Assembly: GCF_902859805.1 (NCBI RefSeq)
Contig: NZ_CADIKC010000012.1
Span: 172,197-236,196, forward strand
DNA: 64,000 bases
Source: Paraburkholderia sediminicola
GTDB taxonomy: Bacteria; Pseudomonadota; Gammaproteobacteria; Burkholderiales; Burkholderiaceae
Direction of reading: 5' to 3'
The notes below the pieces were generated by a model that was not told where the DNA came from, ran no database searches, and saw only the letters and a list, made by a program, of their open reading frames with translations. Position numbers and translations under genes: made by a program. Shown here in pieces: positions 26,775 through 34,622 of this stretch (position 1 is its first letter; every line of letters begins with the position of its first letter).

Positions 26775-26945
26775 ATGGAAAAGTGGTTAGTGATATTGGG
26801 CATCTGGGCGATGTGCGCGACGTGCGGCGTGCTTTTCATCCGCGGCGCGACGCGCGGCCCGGGCAGACGCGAGACGGACGAAAGGCAGGTGCGTCCGGCT
26901 TCGCGCGCATCAGCTGGCGATGCGCGGGCAGCTTTGAACGATTGA
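26775..26945 (+). CDS. Small single-pass membrane protein, 56 residues
   Basis: The ATG at 26775 has a GAGG ribosome-binding site (AGAGGACTGGCGAA before it). The product starts MEKWLVILGIWAMCATCGVL, a single membrane helix containing two cysteines, followed by an arginine-rich cytoplasmic-looking tail. Codon use is like the surrounding genes. It is divergent from putA. The function is unknown; the positive-inside rule suggests the tail faces the cytoplasm. Confidence 0.55.
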   Translation: MEKWLVILGIWAMCATCGVLFIRGATRGPGRRETDERQVRPASRASAGDARAALND

Positions 26946-27056
26946 GGGGCGAAGCCCGACGGTCAATGGTTGACATCAAGACGCCGTTCCCCGACTGACA
27001 CCGCAAAGCAGATACGCGCCGCATGGCTCACGCCAGGCGGCGTGCCGACGCACGCG

Positions 27057-27302
27057 TCAATGCCGTGGAATGGGGTCGTGCTGCGCGCAGGTGTCGTCGG
27101 GTGAAACGAGCTGGTCGTGCAGACGGCAAAGCCGGCTGTCCGCCACGCTCGCGCCAAACCCGGAACTGAACACGGCGAGACCCGGAATGCTCTGCTCCAG
27201 TGAATGCCGATCTTCGGCGCGATACCGGCAGTTTGCACAGCGCGGCGCGCACGCATCGAAGCGTGCGTGGGCCGTGCCGGCGATGCGGACCGCCTCGCTC
27301 AT
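27057..27302 (-). CDS. Small cysteine-rich protein coupled to the YeiH gene
   Basis: An 81-residue protein whose ATG (27302) overlaps the TGA of the upstream transporter gene by one base, a sign of translational coupling. An alternative GTG lies one codon upstream. Cysteines and histidines are spaced as a possible metal site: CAPRCANCRYRAE near residue 18, then LCRLHDQL and TCAQHDP near the end. Composition and frame are gene-like, whereas the overlapping frames are not. I do not recognise the family. Its tight coupling suggests it acts with the transporter, perhaps binding metal or sensing redox state. Confidence 0.6.
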   Translation of the reverse strand: MSEAVRIAGTAHARFDACAPRCANCRYRAEDRHSLEQSIPGLAVFSSGFGASVADSRLCRLHDQLVSPDDTCAQHDPIPRH

Positions 27303-28732
27303 CACGAGCCCTGCCCCAAGCTATTCCAGTACGGTGCGAACACGTGCGCGGACAGCGCGTAGCCGATGGCGATATTGACGACTACGCCCGCCGTAAAAGC
27401 CAGGAACGGCTTCAGTCCGGTGGCCGAAAGCGCGCGCAGGCGTGTGGTCAACCCAATGCTCAGGAAACAGAAGGTGAACGCCCATGTGCGTAGCGCGGTA
27501 ATCGGCGCGACGAATTCGGGCGTGACGACCTTGCGGTAGTCGGCCAACGAGTAGTGGCTGGCGATCCACGTCACCAGCGCCGACGCGATCACGAAGCCAA
27601 TCACGAACTTGGGAAAACGCGCCCAGATTTCACCGGCGTTGGCCTTGGCTTTGACGCCGCTGTCCTGCGACTCCCAGCGCGTCGTCGCGACGATGGCGAG
27701 CACGAACGCCCAGATACCGATCCAGATATCACGGCCGACCACCTTCATCAGCGTGAACGCCTGCAACGATGCCTCGGGGGCGCCCGCAATCGCACCGCCC
27801 GCATGCTTCGCGAAGTCGCCGTAGGCTTGCGCGGCGGCAATACCCGCGGCGTCGGCGAATTCGGATGTGCCGATCCATGCGCCCGCCACTGCGGTCGAGA
27901 GTCCCAGCGAGCGCGACGCAAAGGGCAACACGAAAATCATCACGATCGCCCACAGGACCACCAGCGTAATTGCCACCGACGCCTGTTCACGTTTGGCGCG
28001 CACCGCACCGGCAATCGCGATCGCCGCCGACACGCCGCACACCGCGCCGCCCACGCCCAGCACGGCCGCGAAACGCCGCTCGAGACCGAGCGCCTTGGCG
28101 ACAAGGAAGATCACGAAGAATGTCACGAGTGAGACGATGGTGGCCTGCCCGACGGCAACCGGCCCCGCCCATACCAGCAAGGTGAACGGCAGCGTCGCGC
28201 CGAGCAACACGATGCCGACCTTGATATAAAACTCCACGCGCAAGCCCGCTGAAAACCACTCGGGCAACGTGAACACGTTGGAAATCAGGAGGCCTAGCGC
28301 CAGCGCCACCAGCGGCGGCTCGAGGTTGTACTTCGACGCATTGACCCACGCACCCAGCGTGAAAATCAGCGCCGACGCGATGAACAGAATCGCGAACGAG
28401 CCCACGAAAACGCCGACCCGCTGCTTCAACGCGGCAAGGCTCACACCGAACAGCACGGCGAACACGACGAACAGCGCGACGTAGTTCGGCAGATGCTTGC
28501 CGATGTCCTGCGCGGCCTGCCCCACGCTCGCCCATTTGGCCGGCGCGACCGCCAGCCACTTGATGCTGCTGCCCGAGGCGAACAGCGCCCAGGCAATCAC
28601 GATCACCAGCAGGCCGATCCAGACGGCCCACCAGTCTTCAGTTGAAAAGAGCCCGCCGCCGTGTGCGCTATGGTCACTGCGCGGTTTGCCGGGCGCGGCG
28701 CCGGTCGGCAACGTCTGGTTGGTATCGCTCAT
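27302..28732 (-). CDS. YeiH/PSE-family putative sulfate exporter
   Basis: The start is set at the ATG at 28732 (MSDTNQTLPTG), which has GGGG nine bases upstream. An earlier ATG at 28762 is possible. The 476-residue product is a polytopic membrane protein with 10-12 segments. Family blocks include SNVFTLPEWFSAGLRVEFYIKVGIVLLGATLPF, GVGGAVCGVSAAIAIAGA and GTSEFADAAGIAAA. UPF0324/YeiH proteins are annotated as putative sulfate exporters. The N-terminal about 40 residues are hydrophilic and would be cytoplasmic. It overlaps the small Cys-rich gene downstream. Confidence 0.85.
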   Translation of the reverse strand: MSDTNQTLPTGAAPGKPRSDHSAHGGGLFSTEDWWAVWIGLLVIVIAWALFASGSSIKWLAVAPAKWASVGQAAQDIGKHLPNYVALFVVFAVLFGVSLAALKQRVGVFVGSFAILFIASALIFTLGAWVNASKYNLEPPLVALALGLLISNVFTLPEWFSAGLRVEFYIKVGIVLLGATLPFTLLVWAGPVAVGQATIVSLVTFFVIFLVAKALGLERRFAAVLGVGGAVCGVSAAIAIAGAVRAKREQASVAITLVVLWAIVMIFVLPFASRSLGLSTAVAGAWIGTSEFADAAGIAAAQAYGDFAKHAGGAIAGAPEASLQAFTLMKVVGRDIWIGIWAFVLAIVATTRWESQDSGVKAKANAGEIWARFPKFVIGFVIASALVTWIASHYSLADYRKVVTPEFVAPITALRTWAFTFCFLSIGLTTRLRALSATGLKPFLAFTAGVVVNIAIGYALSAHVFAPYWNSLGQGS

Positions 28733-28913
28733 CGCAAATGCCCCGAGGAAGTTGAGGTGCATCGGCGCGGGATATTTGAGTTTTGCCTGAAGGTGCGCCG
28801 ATTCGGCGAAATATAGGCGAGCGATGGCGCAAAACGAAACGACCATTCGCTCTATGAATATGACTTAAAGGAGTAATGCCGCGAAGTTGTCGCAAAGCGG
28901 CCGGCTGCGGGCG

Positions 28914-31187
28914 TCAGATGTCGAGGGGATCGACTTCGAGATTCCAGCGCAGCACGCCTTTCAGGCCGCGCAGCATCGGTTGCCAGGCGCGCAACGTGGC
29001 CTGCAGCGCCGCCCGCGACGCGCTTTCGATCAGCAATTGCGCCCGGTGCACGTGCATCACCTTGACGATGGTGAGCGGCACGGCGTCATAAACCGTCACG
29101 CGCGCGGCGGCCGGGATCTCCGTCAGCGCGGCGGCGGCCTGTTGCAGGAAAGCGAGCGCGGCTTCGAGCGTGCGACCTTCCGCGCGCAGCAAAGCCTGAT
29201 AGGCGAACGGCGGCAGATGAGCGTCGCGGCGCTCGGCCAGCGTCGAATTGGCGAAGCCGACGTAGTCGTGCCGCCCCAACGCGTGATACAGCGCATGGCG
29301 CGGGTAGCGCGTCTGCACCAGCACTTCGCCCGGCAAACCGGCGCGGCCCGCGCGGCCGCTCACTTGCATCAATTGCGCGAAGAGGCGTTCGCTCGCGCGG
29401 AAGTCGTGCGAAAACAAGGCGGTGTCGGCGTTCAGCACGCCGACCAGCGACACCCGCTGGAAGTCGTGGCCCTTCGCGATCATCTGCGTGCCGACGAGGA
29501 TATCGACCTCGCCCGCGTGGACATCAGAGAACAGCGCCTGTGCGCTGCCTTTACGGCGCGTGCTGTCGGCGTCGATGCGCAGCACGCGGGCGCCGGGCAC
29601 CGCGGTCGCCAGCGTTTCTTCGACGCGTTGTGTGCCGCGTCCCATCGGTGCGATGTCGACATTGCCGCACTCCGGGCACGAGCGCGGAATGCGCGATTCC
29701 CAGCCGCAGTGGTGGCAGCGTAACGCGCGCTCGGGTTTATGCAACACGACGTAGGCGCTGCAACGTGGACAACCGGCCACCCAGCCGCAGGCGTCGCAGG
29801 AAAGCTGTGGCGCGTAGCCGCGCCGGTTCAGGAACACGAGACTTTGCTCGCCGCGCTCGAGCCGCGCCTTCAACGCCGCGATCAGCGGCCCGGACAAACC
29901 TTCCACCGAGGCGCGCCCGCGCCGCCGCTCTTCTTCGAGATCGATCAGCCTGACAGTCGGCAGAACAGCCTCGGCAACGGCGCGGCGCGACAGCGTGAGA
30001 CGCTTGTAGCGCCCCTGATCCGCCTGCCACCAGCTTTCCAACGACGGCGTAGCCGAACCGAGCACGACCGGCAAACCGAGTTGCTTGCCGCGATAGATCG
30101 CCAGATCGCGCGCCGAATAGCGCAAGCCTTCCTGTTGCTTGTAGGCCGGATCGTGCTCCTCGTCGACGACGATGATCGCGAGTTTCGGCAAGGAGGCCAG
30201 CACCGCCAGTCGCGTACCGAGCACGATGCGAGCGCGCCCGGTATGCGCGGCGAACCAGTTGCGGGCGCGTTCGCCTTCTGCGAGGCCGCTGTGCAGCGTG
30301 ACGATCGAGGTGCCTTCGAGCGCGGCAAAGCGCGCACGGAAGGCCGACTCGAACTGCGGCGTCAGATTAATTTCAGGGACGAGGACGAGGGCCTGCGCGT
30401 CGGGCTTCGCCGCCAGAATCTCAGCGAGCGCGCGCAGATATACCTCGGTTTTACCGCTGCCCGTCACCCCGTGCAGCAGGAAGGGAGCGAAGCCGTTCGC
30501 GTCGCGGATCGCTTCGACCGCAGTCGCCTGTTCGTCGGTAAGCGTGGGTAGGATCGGTGCGGGTGTATCCGGTGATGCAGGGCCAGCGAGCACCTCGGCG
30601 GCCTCGATTACTTCCAGCGCGACCCAGCCTTCGGCTTGCCATGCGTCCAGCGTTGCGATGGCTTTGGGATGAAGCGCGCGAGCGTCGGCGGCGCTCAGAA
30701 ATTCGGCCTCCGCGAGGGCTTGGGCAAGCTTGCGCAATGCGCTTGCTCGCGCCGGCAATTTTTCCGGCAACGCGGCGCGGCCCTCGGCGGTCAGGCTGTA
30801 ACGCTCCTCAGGCGCGAACAGGCGCGACCAGCGCGCGGCGTCACGCAGGGCTTGCGGCAAAGCCGGCAGTGCCACTTCACCGAGGCCGCGCTGATAGTAG
30901 TCGGCAGCGAAGGCTGCGAGCCGTAGCCATTCGGTCGACACAGGCGGGCAGGCGGTACAGACTTGGGTGACCGCTCGCAGGCGATCAGCAGGTACGTCAC
31001 TGTGAGCGGTCACTTCGCAGACGAGACCCACCACGTGACGCTTGCCGAACGGCACGCTCACCATCATGCCCGGCGCGACACTTTCGGGCGTGTCGCAACG
31101 GTAGTCGAACAAAGTCGGCAACGGATGATCCAGCGCGACGCGGACGAACACGTCACTCACGCGGCGGTGTGAATCAGGTGAATGCAT
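28914..31187 (-). CDS. priA: Primosomal protein N', replication restart helicase PriA
   Basis: A 757-residue superfamily 2 helicase that recognises stalled forks and reloads the replisome. The start is placed at the ATG at 31187 (MHSPDSHRRVSDVFVRVALDHP). Motifs include Walker A GVTGSGKTEVYL, the DEAH-type DEEHDPAYKQ and the zinc-binding cysteine block CDACGWVAGCPRC...CHHCGWES...CPECG. The N-terminal 3'-DNA-end binding domain has VALDHPLPTLFDY. A perfect DnaA box lies 125 bp upstream in the promoter region. Confidence 0.96.
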   Translation of the reverse strand: MHSPDSHRRVSDVFVRVALDHPLPTLFDYRCDTPESVAPGMMVSVPFGKRHVVGLVCEVTAHSDVPADRLRAVTQVCTACPPVSTEWLRLAAFAADYYQRGLGEVALPALPQALRDAARWSRLFAPEERYSLTAEGRAALPEKLPARASALRKLAQALAEAEFLSAADARALHPKAIATLDAWQAEGWVALEVIEAAEVLAGPASPDTPAPILPTLTDEQATAVEAIRDANGFAPFLLHGVTGSGKTEVYLRALAEILAAKPDAQALVLVPEINLTPQFESAFRARFAALEGTSIVTLHSGLAEGERARNWFAAHTGRARIVLGTRLAVLASLPKLAIIVVDEEHDPAYKQQEGLRYSARDLAIYRGKQLGLPVVLGSATPSLESWWQADQGRYKRLTLSRRAVAEAVLPTVRLIDLEEERRRGRASVEGLSGPLIAALKARLERGEQSLVFLNRRGYAPQLSCDACGWVAGCPRCSAYVVLHKPERALRCHHCGWESRIPRSCPECGNVDIAPMGRGTQRVEETLATAVPGARVLRIDADSTRRKGSAQALFSDVHAGEVDILVGTQMIAKGHDFQRVSLVGVLNADTALFSHDFRASERLFAQLMQVSGRAGRAGLPGEVLVQTRYPRHALYHALGRHDYVGFANSTLAERRDAHLPPFAYQALLRAEGRTLEAALAFLQQAAAALTEIPAAARVTVYDAVPLTIVKVMHVHRAQLLIESASRAALQATLRAWQPMLRGLKGVLRWNLEVDPLDI

Positions 31188-31624
31188 GCGGCAAGACGCC
31201 GCGTCACGGTGCACATTGGGCAAACGGCAGGCCCATCGAAGTTAAAGTAAAACTTCAATTTCGGCGCTAAGTTTTGGATTCGGCTGAACAATTGCAATCG
31301 GTCCGCTTGCCTGTGGATAACTTTGTTGAGAACTTCGTTCAGATGGGCCGGGAACCGCGCCGCAGCGGCCTTCTGTGGGTTTCCGCACATTTTGTCGTGA
31401 ACCCTTGAAACCCTTGCCAGACAAGGCTTAGATCAAATGCGCCTGCAATGTGCAAGGGCTGGGGCACGACGAAAGCTTCTACCGCGCCGCAGCGTGATCA
31501 ATGTGCATAAGTCAAGTCTTGACTTTCGCAGGACCGCCATCTGACGGCCTGCCAACTACAAATATTCCCTTAGAGCGAGAGCCCAGTTCGCCGCATTGCA
31601 GCAAAAATGGCAACGTTTCCGGCG
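31188..31624. other. priA upstream region with a DnaA box and a small palindrome
   Basis: This 437-bp gap between hemE and priA has no gene. At 31312-31320 it holds TGTGGATAA, the exact complement of the DnaA box TTATCCACA. At 31509-31525 it holds an 8-bp inverted repeat around one base, AAGTCAAG-T-CTTGACTT. It should contain the priA promoter. Confidence 0.6.
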
Positions 31625-32725
31625 TCAGCTTGGTGCATGCGCGCCGCTTCGAATCGCGCGGCTATGACGATGAACTTCATCCACGAGTTCAGCAACATTC
31701 TCCGGCGGCGTGAACTGCGAAATGCCGTGGCCGAGGTTGAAAACGTGACCCGGATGATTGCCGAAGTTGTCGAGCACGGCGCGTGCTTCCATGCGGATCG
31801 CGGCCGGCGGAGCAAATAGCACTGACGGATCGATATTGCCTTGCAGCGCCACCTTGCTACCTACGCGCTCGCGTGCCTTGCTCAGATTCACGGTCCAGTC
31901 GAGGCCTACCGCATCCACGCCGATATCCGCGATCTCGTCGAGCCATAACCCGCCGCCCTTCGTGAAGGTGATCACGGGCACTTTTTCTCCGTCGTGATCG
32001 CGTTTCAGTTGGCTCACGACCTGCTGGATGTACTGCAACGAGAAGCGTTGGTAGACGCCGTCCGCGAGCGCCCCGCCCCACGTGTCGAAGATCATCACGG
32101 CTTGCGCGCCGGCTTCGATCTGCGCATTCAGGTACGCCGCAACCGACTTCGCGTTGACGTCGAGGATTCTGTGCATCAGGTCAGGACGTGCGTACAGCAT
32201 CGATTTGACCGTGCGGAAGTCCGCTGAACCGCTGCCTTCCACCATGTAGCACGCCAGTGTCCACGGGCTGCCGGAAAATCCGATCAGCGGCACGCGCTGA
32301 CGGCCTTGCGCGTCGGTAAGCGCGGTGCGGATTTCGCGCACCGCGTCGGTCACGTAGCGCAGCGTAGCGTCGATATCGGGGACGGCGAGGCGCGCCACAT
32401 CGTCTTCCTTGCGCACCGGGCGAGCGAATTTCGGGCCCTCGCCGGCGACGAACTCGAGACCCAGGCCCATGGCGTCAGGCACGGTGAGGATGTCGGAGAA
32501 CAGGATCGCGGCGTCGAGCGGATAGCGCTCGAGCGGCTGCAGCGTGACTTCCGTTGCGTACGCCGGGTTCTTTGCCAGACCGAGGAAACTGCCCGCGCGA
32601 CCCCGCGTGGCGTTGTATTCCGGCAGGTAGCGGCCAGCCTGCCGCATCAGCCAGATCGGCGTGTAGTCGGTCGGCTGGCGCAGCAGCGCGCGCAGGAAAG
32701 TGTCGTTCAGGAGTTTATGGGCCAC
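31625..32725 (-). CDS. hemE: Uroporphyrinogen decarboxylase
   Basis: A 366-residue enzyme that decarboxylates four acetate side chains of uroporphyrinogen III in haem synthesis. The signature PIWLMRQAGRYLPEY is at residues 23-37 and the substrate-aspartate region AAILFSDILTVPDAMGL follows. GFSGSPWTLACYMVEG is also typical. I place the start at the GTG at 32725 (VAHKLLNDTFLRALLRQP, where homologues begin), because the upstream in-frame TTG has no clear ribosome-binding site. It is transcribed in the same direction as priA with a 437-bp gap. Confidence 0.95.
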   Translation of the reverse strand: MAHKLLNDTFLRALLRQPTDYTPIWLMRQAGRYLPEYNATRGRAGSFLGLAKNPAYATEVTLQPLERYPLDAAILFSDILTVPDAMGLGLEFVAGEGPKFARPVRKEDDVARLAVPDIDATLRYVTDAVREIRTALTDAQGRQRVPLIGFSGSPWTLACYMVEGSGSADFRTVKSMLYARPDLMHRILDVNAKSVAAYLNAQIEAGAQAVMIFDTWGGALADGVYQRFSLQYIQQVVSQLKRDHDGEKVPVITFTKGGGLWLDEIADIGVDAVGLDWTVNLSKARERVGSKVALQGNIDPSVLFAPPAAIRMEARAVLDNFGNHPGHVFNLGHGISQFTPPENVAELVDEVHRHSRAIRSGAHAPS

Positions 32726-32955
32726 GTTGCGTACGACTGAAGGCAAAGGAGCATTTTACCGGACCCGGCTCGCCGCATCGCGCTTGATGCGGGCAATAAC
32801 TGTGGCGCACCTTGATTGCAGACGGCTATTTTGCTGCCCGGTGCGGCGCCATGACTCAGCTGAACGGCCAATGTTCAAGCGTGATTTGCCGGGCTATCAT
32901 CCGACGGCCTTACCAAACAATTACGCACAAAGTTACGCATAAGCAAGGAGACTCG

Positions 32956-33753
32956 ATGAACAAGGCAGCACTCGCACTACTCGGCGTTCTGACCGGTGTT
33001 TTGATGCACGCAGGCGTGGCTCAGGCGCAGACCGCACCCCCCGCCGCGGGGCCCTCACGGCTTGACGAAATCCTCGCGCGCGGCACGCTGCGCGCCTGTA
33101 CGACCGGCGATTACAAGCCCTACTCGTTCTACAAGGCAGACGGCCAGTTCGAAGGCATCGATATCGACATGACCGAGTCGCTCGCCAAATCGCTCGGGGT
33201 GAAGGCGGAATTCGTCAAGACGTCGTGGTCAAACCTGATGAACGACTTCGTGGCGAAATGCGACGTTGGCGTGGGCGGTGTTTCGCCGACGCTCGAACGC
33301 CAGAAGCGCGCGTTTTTCACGCAGGCGTACATGATCGACGGCAAGACGCCAATCGTTCGGTGTGACGACGTCAGCAAGTATCAAACCGTGGCGCAGATCG
33401 ATCAGCCGGCGACCCGTGTGATCGTCAATCCGGGCGGCACCAACGAGCGTTTCGCGAAGCAGTATTTCCCGCACGCGAACCTGACCGTCTATCCGGATAA
33501 CGTGACGATCTTCAAACAGATCCTCGCCGGCAAGGCTGACGTGATGGTGACGGACGCGTCGGAGACCTTGCTGCAACAAAAGCTGAATCCAGGCCTTTGC
33601 TCGGTGCATCCGGACAAGCCTTTCCAGTACGGAGAGAAGGCCTGGCTGTTGCCGCGGGGTGATGTGGCGTTCCAGCAATACGTCGATCAGTGGTTGCACC
33701 TTGCGCGAGCGACCGGCGAATATCAGGCGATCTCGGATAAGTGGCTGAAGTAA
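32956..33753 (+). CDS. Periplasmic cyclohexadienyl dehydratase-like protein (PheC type)
   Basis: A 265-residue protein with a Sec signal (about residues 1-25) and an SBP family-3 fold. Its sequence follows the PheC pattern closely: TTGDYKPYSF, TSWSNLMNDF, LERQKRAFFTQAYMIDGKTPI, IVNPGGTNERFA, PDNVTIFKQILAGKADVMVTDA and YGEKAWLLPRGD. PheC converts prephenate to phenylpyruvate and arogenate to phenylalanine in the periplasm, having evolved from amino-acid binding proteins. No transporter genes adjoin it, which favours the enzyme reading over a transport one. An AAGGAG site precedes the ATG at 32956. Confidence 0.82.
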   Translation: MNKAALALLGVLTGVLMHAGVAQAQTAPPAAGPSRLDEILARGTLRACTTGDYKPYSFYKADGQFEGIDIDMTESLAKSLGVKAEFVKTSWSNLMNDFVAKCDVGVGGVSPTLERQKRAFFTQAYMIDGKTPIVRCDDVSKYQTVAQIDQPATRVIVNPGGTNERFAKQYFPHANLTVYPDNVTIFKQILAGKADVMVTDASETLLQQKLNPGLCSVHPDKPFQYGEKAWLLPRGDVAFQQYVDQWLHLARATGEYQAISDKWLK

Positions 33754-34196
33754 GCTGGACAGTCCGGCCTGCGCCCCGCTCAATCGGAAAAAGCAAGCGG
33801 TTCGGTTGTTTAATAGGTCCGCATGGCCGGCGCAATCATGTAACCGGACCCCAAGGTACTACGCAAAACTCGAACAATGCGGTTGAACAGGGTCCAACGA
33901 ACCGGTCGTTTGCACTTCTGCCGCACATGCGCGGGCTGTTGCAGTGCAGCGCCCGTGCTCACCCAGGAATCGAGGGACTTCGTAACGCTGGAAAAGCACC
34001 TGTATTACAGCCGATCAGTGGGGAAAAAGATGCGCATGCAACTATTTCATGCGGAATCGACTGAACAGTTTACGCCGCGGTATGCATCGCGAATAGCATC
34101 AATCAGGCGTATGAAATTGCGTAACAGTCATCGGTAAAACTTACGTTTAAAACGTTTCGGATTGGAAATAAGTCCCGCAACGCCTTATCTGGCGGG
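33754..34196 (+). other. Non-coding stretch upstream of a candidate RNA gene
   Basis: No credible gene is visible; open frames here have unbiased codon use. Near the right end a weak promoter-like pair, TTGGAA (34162) and TTATCT (34185) 17 nt apart, could start the structured RNA that follows. Confidence 0.4.
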
Positions 34197-34466
34197 CGTT
34201 ACAACCTGAAACACTTTGTTACCGCGCTCGTAGGCTAATTCGCCCACAATGCCCTCAACGGTTTCAACACGGATGTGGCTGGGTGCGTGGTGTGAGCGGA
34301 TACGATGCACTTGCCGGTCGGCGTTTGCCGAAGCCCTGTGAAGGGGCATCCCTGCTGGGGCCGTAGTCGACGCAGGGTCGTCGTCTACGTTGGTTCCATC
34401 TTTGGTCTCCTCGCGCTAACCCCGTAGCGTGTGGTTTTTAGCGGGCTCCAGGCCCGCTTTTTTTTC
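34197..34466 (+). ncRNA. Candidate structured RNA, possibly 6S RNA (ssrS-like)
   Basis: About 240 nt without a gene end in a strong intrinsic terminator. A long imperfect hairpin forms from 34277-34288 with GGCTGG/CCGGTC and GTGCGT/ATGCAC pairs. It is followed by a CGGC-GTTT-GCCG hairpin and then AAGCCC. In E. coli 6S RNA a terminal hairpin is likewise followed by AAGCC. A possible closing stem ACCGCGC with GTGTGGT joins the two ends (about 34221 and 34434). The overall plan fits 6S RNA, but the length is greater than usual and the match is by eye, so the identity is tentative. Confidence 0.38.
34441..34466 (+). terminator. Intrinsic terminator of the candidate RNA
   Basis: Arms AGCGGGC (34441-34447) and GCCCGCT (34453-34459) with loop TCCAG are followed by eight T's. 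No protein gene lies upstream on this strand within 650 bp, so it probably ends a small RNA. Confidence 0.85.
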
Positions 34467-34622
34467 GTCTGGTCAAACGTTTGCGAGCTTGCCGACGGGT
34501 CGATTTGCGGCTTTTCAGCGGCGAATTTTCTCGCTCGCGGGTTCACTCCATAGCAAACGGTTTTCCCCAAATGCCGGCCGGCGCCGCGCGAAGAGTCGCG
34601 CGGCGCCGAACCCGCCTGGCCA

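Noticed and set aside
31312..31320. An origin of replication near priA
   Set aside because: A single DnaA box with no AT-rich unwinding region or box cluster is not enough.
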